NCBI GenBank assembly: GCA_035764525.1
Contig: DASTZB010000424.1
Span: 1 to 5,192, forward strand
Reading direction: 5' to 3'
Source: VBAS01 sp035764525
GTDB taxonomy: Bacteria; Bacteroidota; Bacteroidia; Chitinophagales; Chitinophagaceae
Length of the DNA: 5,192 bases
The position numbers and the translations under genes are program-made. The notes beneath the pieces were generated by a model. That model saw nothing but the letters and a program-made list of their open reading frames with translations. It was not told the origin of the DNA and ran no database searches. Each line of letters begins with the position of its first letter. Position 1 is the stretch's first letter. Positions 1 to 5,192 of the stretch are shown piece after piece.

Positions 1-1535
1 CAGTAGCATGGATTTCAGAAAGAAAAGATGTTTTATATGCGCTTTTTTTCCTTGCTGGCCATATTGCCTATACCAAATACATTGATACGGCATCAAGAAA
101 ACAATACTGGCTCATTTTATTATTTGTCATCTTATCATTGATGTCAAAACCTGCCGCCGTTATTTTTCCAGTCTCCTTATTTTGTATAGACATTTTGAGG
201 AGACGTGAATTCTCATTTAAACTCATAATAGAAAAGATCCCATTTTTTATTCCCGCAATAATTATGGGTTTGCTAACGATCAATGCTCAGAAAACAGTCG
301 GTGCTACAGGCGAAGAATATTTTGGCCTTGGTAAAAATATTTTATTTGGGTTTTACGGCATCATGATGTACTTCGTCAAAATGATCATTCCATTTAAACT
401 TTCCGCATTTTATCCGTTTCCACCCCTAAATGAAAAATTATCCGCCGTCTATTATGTAGCTCCAATATTCACTTTGTTACTCGCTGCAGTTACCTATTTT
501 ACCTGGAAAAAATACAGGTTTGTTGCTTTTGGTATCGCCTTCTATATTGCAAATCTTATATTGGTATTACAAATTTTTTCAGTCGGCAGTGCGGTAATTG
601 CAGAACGATACACCTATGTGCCGTACATTGGTTTGTTTTTTATCGCTGGTTGTCTTTTGGAGAGATATGCCAAAGGCAATATGGCAATAGCTTATGCAGT
701 TATTATACCTGTCACCATTATTTTTTCCGTTTTAACTTTTTTACAAACGAAAACATGGAAAAGCGGGGAAACACTCTGGGATAATGTTATTAAACATCAA
801 CCTTGTTCAAGAGCATACAGCGCAAGAGCAACACTTTTCAGAAGAGATGCCAACAAACTCAGGAATGAGGCCGACCAGGCTAAAAATGCAAAAAGAGAAC
901 AGGAAGCGAATTTAAAATATGCAGAAGCAAACAAAAACTTTCAGCAGGCAATTGACTATTATACCGAAGCGGTTAAATTAAATGCTATCGATCATGAATC
1001 ATATAACAACAGGGCAAATATTTATATGGATCAAAATAAATTTGACAATGCCCTTGTGGATTACAAAGAGGCTTTGGCTGTAAAACCAAACTACTACGTT
1101 GCATTGGATAACATGGGAGCCTTATTTGCCAGAAGAGGAATGTTTGATTCTGCGTTATATTATTTTACCAAAGTTCTTGAACAGAAATCTGACTACAAAC
1201 CAACTTATAGCAACAGGGCCATTACCTTTATGAGCCTGAAAAGATATGACGAAGCGATAAAAGACTGGCAACGATTTTTAAGTTACCAACCAAATGACCC
1301 GGATGTGATGAATACTATTGGAGAATGTTACCGGATGCTGGGTAAGAACCAGGAAGCGCTTGGGTTCATTAATACCGCTATTCAATTAAATCCCCAGGCA
1401 GTTTTTTTCCTGAACCGATCATACACATATAAAAATCTTAATAATATTGAGAATGCCCGCAACGACGCATTGACAGCAAAGAGAGCCGGTATTCAATTAA
1501 ATGCAGCTTATGCAGCCTCTTTAGGAATACAATAA
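1..1535 (+). CDS. TMTC-like membrane protein with C-terminal TPR domain, paralog A (5' partial)
   Basis: Predicted inner-membrane GT-C-type glycosyltransferase-like protein with a C-terminal TPR domain; the family role is inferred and the substrate unknown. The frame is open from the window edge (first full codon at base 3) to TAA at 1533-1535, giving 510 residues. It opens with VAWISERKDVLYALFF, matching the HVESVAWVSERKDVLY motif at about residue 157 of complete paralog B, so roughly 157 N-terminal residues, including the expected acidic loop motif, lie outside the window. TTG at 138 and ATG at 141 are internal: they sit in LSLMSKPAA, which aligns with SILSKPAA in B. Several hydrophobic helices follow, then AERYTYVPYIG (in-window residues ~200-210) and WKSGETLW. 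Next come a charged Ala/Lys/Glu-rich helix (~281-313) and about five TPR units (~332-500). From the Trp of WKSGETLW to the end it is about 50 residues longer than B or C: one extra TPR plus a ~17-residue insert. It converges on paralog B. Family assignment is firm, enzymatic role is not. Confidence 0.9.
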   Translation, partial: VAWISERKDVLYALFFLAGHIAYTKYIDTASRKQYWLILLFVILSLMSKPAAVIFPVSLFCIDILRRREFSFKLIIEKIPFFIPAIIMGLLTINAQKTVGATGEEYFGLGKNILFGFYGIMMYFVKMIIPFKLSAFYPFPPLNEKLSAVYYVAPIFTLLLAAVTYFTWKKYRFVAFGIAFYIANLILVLQIFSVGSAVIAERYTYVPYIGLFFIAGCLLERYAKGNMAIAYAVIIPVTIIFSVLTFLQTKTWKSGETLWDNVIKHQPCSRAYSARATLFRRDANKLRNEADQAKNAKREQEANLKYAEANKNFQQAIDYYTEAVKLNAIDHESYNNRANIYMDQNKFDNALVDYKEALAVKPNYYVALDNMGALFARRGMFDSALYYFTKVLEQKSDYKPTYSNRAITFMSLKRYDEAIKDWQRFLSYQPNDPDVMNTIGECYRMLGKNQEALGFINTAIQLNPQAVFFLNRSYTYKNLNNIENARNDALTAKRAGIQLNAAYAASLGIQ

Positions 1536-1536
1536 A

Positions 1537-3384
1537 CTAAAGCTTTAATAATTGCCTGTAACTTTCCGGCACCGCGACATTTTTTTGCATAGCTATATTA
1601 GCATCAGCTTTTGCTTTATCGATCTGGCCTAACTTATAATAACAATACGACCGGTTGAGATAATAGTCACCTACTGGATTAAGCTGGATCGCTTTATTAA
1701 AATCTGCTAATGCCTCACTGTACTTTTGATAATTATTGAATAAAATGCTTCCCCGGTTATTAAGGGCAAAGTCAGTGTTTGGATTTATCTCCAAACATTT
1801 ATTGAACCATATCAACGCAGAATCAGGGATATTGAATCGCTGATAAACTGCTCCCTTGGTATAATAGCCTAATTTGTTTCGGGGCTCCAATCTTATCAAT
1901 GAATTTGCATCAGCTAATGCTAACGTGTCCTTATTAAGTCTTAAATAAATATTCTGCCTGTTCTCATACCCCTTTGCATGATTGGCATTTGTTTTCAGCG
2001 CCTCATTGCAATCCTCTAGTGCTATTTGCAACATTTCATTTTGCTTTACTTTATCCTTAACACCTGCAGAAGCGCTAATAAGATAATTAGCACGATTTGT
2101 CCTTGGCACGGGTGCACCAGGAAAGCGTTTTATAACGTCAGTCCAAAGTGTCTCACTATTTTTCCAAACTTTTGTTCGCTGAAATGTAATCAATCCAAAC
2201 CCTAACAATATTACAGCAGCTACCCCCCAGAATAGTGATCTGTTGATCGATGCAGCGTATTTATCGAGTAACATCCCAATCATAAATGCCATACCAATGT
2301 AAGGCACATAAGTATATCGCTCTGATAACAATGTACCGCCAATTGAAACAAACTGTAACACGAGAACGACGTTGATCATAAAGAAGAAAAAAGAAAATAC
2401 AAGTAATCGGTTTCTTCTTTTAAGCCAAACAAGCGTCAAAAGAACTAACATAAATACGGGTGACAATGTCATTGGCAAAGACATGCTGGTTGTCTGTGGA
2501 AATGGATGAAAAGCAGACAAGGGATATGGGACAAAAAATCGTACGATATAGATCATGGCTGAGTAAGTCGCGAAAAAGAAACGTGACCATAGTGGATAGA
2601 AATCCAGGCTTGCAATAGCTGTTTTGGATTGAAGTTTAAAAGTAAGGACTGCAAAAATTATTGATACAATTAGAAAAGGAATTTTTTCAAGAACTATTCT
2701 TCGGGTAAATTTTCGGCCATACCAGTAATCAAGTGACAATAAAACAAGAGGGAGAATTATTGCTGCAGGTTTTGATAAAATAGATACTGCAAAGAACAGG
2801 AAACAGTAAATGAGGTTTTTACTTTTGCCGTTGCCTAGAAATCTCCAGTACTGGATCAATGAAAGCAAGAAAAATAAAGTGTATAAAACATCTTTCCGTT
2901 CCGATACCCACGCTACGGATTCCACATGCATAGGATGAATACCAAATACAACGGCTGAAAAAGCAGCTACCCATAATCTTTTCCCGGAGATAAGCCAGGT
3001 AAAATAAAATACAAGCGCAGTATTAATAAGATGCAGCAGCAAATTTGTAATCAGATAAGAAGAAGGATCAAGTTGGGTCATTGAGTAATTAAAAGCAAGG
3101 CTTGCTACCGTGATCGGGTGATAATTCGATACAACCGGCTTGCTAAAAATTCCTGCCCAGTCGGGTCCGCGCAATAGGGCATTTTGCACAACATAATATT
3201 CGTCATCCCAATTGGTAAGACTGTTCTTGAGCATGGGCGATAAACAAATAGCAGTAACTAATAAGACAGGAAGGATCCACGGCAGCCATGCTGTCTTTTT
3301 TTCTTTTACCTTTTTTTGCCTTGTTTCCGCCGTGCTTTTCGGTTGAGTACTCTTTGCTGATCTTATTTTCTTCTTTTTACTCAT
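1537..3384 (-). CDS. TMTC-like membrane protein with C-terminal TPR domain, paralog B (complete)
   Basis: The only full-length copy here, 615 residues from ATG at 3384-3382 to TAG at 1539-1537. The TTG one codon upstream (3387) is in frame, but ATG is the natural start. The N-terminus is a Lys-rich cytosolic tail (~1-31), then a first membrane helix (~33-50). NWDDEYYV (~58-65) follows in the first outer loop; acidic pairs here are typical of the catalytic loop of GT-C enzymes such as PMT and TMTC. Next are YHPITVASL (~88-96), HPMHVESVAWVSERKD (~150-165), SKPAA, PYPLSAFHPFP, SERYTYVPYIG (~354-364) and WKNSETLW, spread over about 11-12 hydrophobic segments. The C-terminus (~424-603) holds four clear TPR units after a degenerate leading one. 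By analogy with TMTC it may transfer a sugar from a polyprenyl-phosphate donor, with TPRs on the periplasmic side; this is inference. It lies in tandem downstream of paralog C and a gene relic, and may share their transcript. Confidence 0.93.
   Translation of the reverse strand: MSKKKKIRSAKSTQPKSTAETRQKKVKEKKTAWLPWILPVLLVTAICLSPMLKNSLTNWDDEYYVVQNALLRGPDWAGIFSKPVVSNYHPITVASLAFNYSMTQLDPSSYLITNLLLHLINTALVFYFTWLISGKRLWVAAFSAVVFGIHPMHVESVAWVSERKDVLYTLFFLLSLIQYWRFLGNGKSKNLIYCFLFFAVSILSKPAAIILPLVLLSLDYWYGRKFTRRIVLEKIPFLIVSIIFAVLTFKLQSKTAIASLDFYPLWSRFFFATYSAMIYIVRFFVPYPLSAFHPFPQTTSMSLPMTLSPVFMLVLLTLVWLKRRNRLLVFSFFFFMINVVLVLQFVSIGGTLLSERYTYVPYIGMAFMIGMLLDKYAASINRSLFWGVAAVILLGFGLITFQRTKVWKNSETLWTDVIKRFPGAPVPRTNRANYLISASAGVKDKVKQNEMLQIALEDCNEALKTNANHAKGYENRQNIYLRLNKDTLALADANSLIRLEPRNKLGYYTKGAVYQRFNIPDSALIWFNKCLEINPNTDFALNNRGSILFNNYQKYSEALADFNKAIQLNPVGDYYLNRSYCYYKLGQIDKAKADANIAMQKNVAVPESYRQLLKL
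2498..2517 (-). repeat. 20-bp identical block shared by paralogs B and C (copy in B)
   Basis: This block codes for part of the SAFHPFP motif and is identical base for base to 4612-4631 in paralog C. Similarity continues with scattered mismatches for about another 20 bases. It is part of the general direct repeat formed by the two tandem genes. Confidence 0.8.
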
Positions 3385-3439
3385 CAAGAATAAATTTTAT
3401 TTCGGATCGGATGCCAAATTAAGTTAGACTAATCATTAA
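3385..3439 (-). promoter_or_regulatory. Leader between the relic and paralog B, no Shine-Dalgarno
   Basis: This 55-bp spacer is the only sequence in the window outside genes and the relic. Reading on the minus strand, the bases just before the ATG are A/T-rich (AAATAAAATTTATTCTTG) with no purine-rich Shine-Dalgarno motif, as is usual in Bacteroidota. This supports the ATG at 3384 only in the sense that nothing contradicts it. There is no GC-rich hairpin with a T-tract, so paralog B may be transcribed from upstream together with paralog C. A short CGGAT doublet (3403-3412) has no assigned role. Confidence 0.35.
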
Positions 3440-3443
3440 TCAT
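3430..3443. repeat. Tandem 7-bp repeat TAATCAT x2
   Basis: Two perfect adjacent copies of TAATCAT span the stop codon of the relic (TGA at 3442-3440). Seen directly in the sequence. Two copies of an AT-rich heptamer may be chance. Confidence 0.5.
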
Positions 3444-3650
3444 AACTGCAAAGCCGTCTTGTACGAATCAGGGATCATAAAACCCTTTTGCAAAGCCGTT
3501 ACTGCATCTGCCTTTGCATTCAGCAAATCTCCAAGTTGAAAATAGCAATTTGATCGCTTGTAAAAATATTCAGCTTCGGGGTTCAATTCAATAGCTTTTG
3601 CAAAATCTGCTAATGCTTCAAAGTATTTTCTAAATTTATCGAAAAAAACA
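3440..3650 (-). pseudogene. 3'-end relic of a fourth TPR paralog
   Basis: Immediately after the stop codon of paralog C, the minus strand carries a stretch coding for the last ~68 residues of another family member, ending in TGA at 3442-3440. It aligns without gaps to the C-terminus of paralog B (about 34 of 62 residues identical from KYFEALADF onward) and of paralog C (about 31 of 62). It is therefore not a recent copy of either, but the remains of a separate gene. It covers the end of one TPR unit (EALADFAKAIELNP), one complete unit (YKRSNCYFQLGDLLNAKADA) and the family tail ending YKTALQL. The whole membrane half and the earlier TPRs are missing. The frame is shifted relative to C, so it is not a readthrough extension. 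An ATG at 3682, inside C and out of frame with it, would open an 80-residue ORF, but its first ~10 residues are just off-frame C sequence. Translation is doubtful. Confidence 0.85.
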
Positions 3651-5192
3651 TTATTTAAGCTGCAAAGAAGCTTTATAAGCATCGGTTACCACCGTGCCAA
3701 GTTGCTGGGCTCTTAATGCATCTTCCCTTGCCTTCGCCAGGTCATTCTTTCTAAAATAACAGATGGAACGATTTAGAAAATAATAATTCACGGGCTGTAT
3801 ACTGATCGCCTTGTTAAATGCAGCCATTGCTTCATCATACTTTTGAAATGAATTCATCAAAATTGATCCTTTATTATTATAGGAACGATGATCGTCAGGC
3901 TGTATCTCGATGCACTTATCATAATCGGCCAATGCTTTCGCTGGTTCATTCATTTTATAATAACATACTGCCCGTATATCATAACCTATGCGATAATTCG
4001 GTTTTAGCCTTATTAGCTCATTTGCATCGGCGAATGCCTCCTTAAATTGCTGCCTGTCTACATTCATTAATCCACGATATTCAAAAGCAGGGGCATGATT
4101 AGGCCTTACCGATAAAGCGACGGCGCAATCCTCATATGCAAGCTTATAAATACTATCCGCAAAAGGTTTTTGATCGGGACGAAGGGCAAGCTTTGAAAGA
4201 TAGTTTGCCCTGTTCGATCTTGCATAAGGAGCCCTTGGATAAGTCTTTAATGCATCTGTCCATAATGTGCCGCTGTTTTTCCAAACTTTCGTCCGCTGGA
4301 AAGTAATGATACCAAATGCAATGATTGCCCCTACTCCGACTGCCAATGACACTCTTTGAGGAACAAATTTCATACGGCTTACCAACACAGCAAACATAAA
4401 TGCAAGTCCTATATAGGGCACATAGGTGTATCTTTCAGACACGATCGTAAGACCAATAGAAATAATTTGCAGAACAAGTAATAGATTGATCACATAAAAG
4501 AATATTCCAAAAACTACAATTTTATTTTTACGAAAAAACCATAAGGCAACTAATAACGCTACAACAAATATGGGAGAAAGATAGATCGGCCAGCCGGCGA
4601 AATTTGTTATCGGAAATGGATGAAAAGCAGATAAGGGATAAGGAACAAAAAAGCGAACAAAATAAGTCATCAATACATAACAGGCAAAAAACAACCGATC
4701 GGTGATCGAAAAGATACTAAGCCCTGCCATTGCCGTCGAATTTTGAATTTTTACCGTTACTATTCCAAATAGTATTGAAAGAATAAAGAATGGTATTTTA
4801 TCTGTAAATAGTTTGGAAGTAATTGGCCGATCTTTCCAATAATCAAGCAATAACAAAACGAGCGGGAGAACGATAGCTGCCGGTTTTGACAATAGCGATA
4901 AAACAAAAAAAACAAAGCAGATCCAAAAATGGGATCTTTTACCGGTTACTAAATGTCTCCAATATTGCATCAATGAAAGAAGGAAAAAAAATGTATACAA
5001 TACGTCCTTTCTTTCTGCAACCCATGCCACCGATTCCACATGCATTGGATGAATACCAAACACAAGCGCTACAAAAGCTGCAATGAATTTATTTTTCCCT
5101 GATATATTCCAGATAAAATAAAATACAAGTAAGGTATTAGCAATATGAAACAAGTAATTTACTAAAAGGTAGGAAAAAGGATCAAGCCCGGA
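3651..5192 (-). CDS. TMTC-like membrane protein with C-terminal TPR domain, paralog C (5' partial)
   Basis: The frame is open from the window edge at 5192 to TAA at 3653-3651 (513 residues). It begins SGLDPFSYLLVNYLFHIANT, which aligns with paralog B from about residue 104, so about 100 N-terminal residues and the acidic outer-loop motif lie outside. The TTG at 5153 is internal, not a start. Domain order matches B: membrane helices with ISGK, HPMHVESVAWVAERKD (in-window ~48-63), SKPAA, PYPLSAFHPFP, VSERYTYVPYIG (~252-263), then WKNSGTLW (~304-311). In WKNSGTLW a Gly stands where A and B have Glu. About four TPR units then run to the C-terminus. C and B are closer to each other than to A and share DNA stretches, suggesting tandem duplication. 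The terminal ..LQLK has one residue beyond the usual family end. Its stop codon abuts the relic of a fourth copy. Likely an inner-membrane glycosyltransferase-like protein; substrate unknown. Confidence 0.92.
   Translation of the reverse strand, partial: SGLDPFSYLLVNYLFHIANTLLVFYFIWNISGKNKFIAAFVALVFGIHPMHVESVAWVAERKDVLYTFFFLLSLMQYWRHLVTGKRSHFWICFVFFVLSLLSKPAAIVLPLVLLLLDYWKDRPITSKLFTDKIPFFILSILFGIVTVKIQNSTAMAGLSIFSITDRLFFACYVLMTYFVRFFVPYPLSAFHPFPITNFAGWPIYLSPIFVVALLVALWFFRKNKIVVFGIFFYVINLLLVLQIISIGLTIVSERYTYVPYIGLAFMFAVLVSRMKFVPQRVSLAVGVGAIIAFGIITFQRTKVWKNSGTLWTDALKTYPRAPYARSNRANYLSKLALRPDQKPFADSIYKLAYEDCAVALSVRPNHAPAFEYRGLMNVDRQQFKEAFADANELIRLKPNYRIGYDIRAVCYYKMNEPAKALADYDKCIEIQPDDHRSYNNKGSILMNSFQKYDEAMAAFNKAISIQPVNYYFLNRSICYFRKNDLAKAREDALRAQQLGTVVTDAYKASLQLK
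4612..4631 (-). repeat. 20-bp identical block shared by paralogs B and C (copy in C)
   Basis: This is the partner of 2498-2517, in the same orientation and at the same place in the protein (SAFHPFP loop). Such blocks could serve as sites for recombination or gene conversion between the two genes. Confidence 0.8.

Noticed and set aside
138..143. TTG/ATG as the start of gene A
   Set aside because: The frame is open back to the window edge and encodes the family motif VAWISERKDVLY upstream. The TTG and ATG lie in a conserved membrane segment.
68..283. 71-codon minus-strand ORF
   Set aside because: It lies fully inside gene A on the opposite strand, where the family protein sequence is conserved. 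It resembles no known protein.
1538..1547. Palindrome TAAAGCTTTA as a terminator
   Set aside because: It has no loop, is AT-rich, lacks a T-tract and lies within the end of gene B. It is too weak for an intrinsic terminator.
3385..3387. TTG as the start of gene B
   Set aside because: It directly precedes an ATG in the same frame. No ribosome binding signal favours the TTG.
3415..3422. TTAATTTG on the minus strand as a Bacteroidota -7 promoter element (TAnnTTTG)
   Set aside because: It fits the consensus at all but one fixed position and lies 30 bases before the B start. The nearest upstream TTG is 26 bases away, too far for a normal -33 element.
3648..3653. TAATG stop/start overlap after gene C
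   Set aside because: The ATG in this overlap reads a frame that closes after about a dozen codons and is not the relic frame.
3650..3662. Programmed +1 frameshift at CTT-A linking gene C to the relic
   Set aside because: CTT slipping to TTA would join the frames and recalls the Ty1 site, but the C protein already ends at the normal family position. The following codon is a common AAA, so a simple relic is the easier explanation.
3818..4045. 75-codon plus-strand ORF
   Set aside because: It is antisense to the TPR coding region of gene C, an open frame expected by chance from the repeat composition.
4886..5086. 66-codon plus-strand ORF
   Set aside because: It is antisense to conserved membrane-domain coding sequence of gene C.
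5151..5153. TTG as the start of gene C
   Set aside because: The frame continues to the window edge with LDPFSYLLVNYL, which aligns with paralog B, so the gene starts outside the window.

Overview
The window looks like chromosomal DNA from a member of the Bacteroidota, plausibly the Chitinophagaceae or a neighbouring family. The grounds are AT-rich coding sequence, no Shine-Dalgarno motif before the one start that can be seen, and proteins of a type common in that phylum (multi-pass membrane protein with a C-terminal TPR domain). The placement is by eye; no marker gene is present.

The whole window is one paralogous family. Three large genes encode the same architecture: a GT-C-like polytopic membrane half of about 11-12 helices, similar in layout to the eukaryotic TMTC O-mannosyltransferases, followed by a TPR half. 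Gene A (+, ending at 1535) lacks its N-terminus because of the left window edge. Gene B (-, 1537-3384) is complete. Gene C (-, 3651 to the right edge) lacks its N-terminus because of the right window edge. A and B converge tail to tail with one base between their stop codons. B and C are in tandem on the minus strand. Between C and B lies a 211-bp relic of a fourth copy (3440-3650). It keeps only the last ~68 codons of the TPR domain and is joined directly to the stop codon of C in another reading frame.

The locus therefore reads as a family array of at least four copies, shaped by tandem duplication, an inversion or inverted duplication, and at least one deletion. The proteins probably act in the inner membrane on lipid-linked sugar donors, with the TPR domain contacting a protein partner or substrate. 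Substrate and acceptor cannot be read from the sequence. No RNA gene, CRISPR array, insertion sequence, tRNA or convincing terminator is visible. Apart from 55 bp between the relic and gene B, the window is fully occupied.
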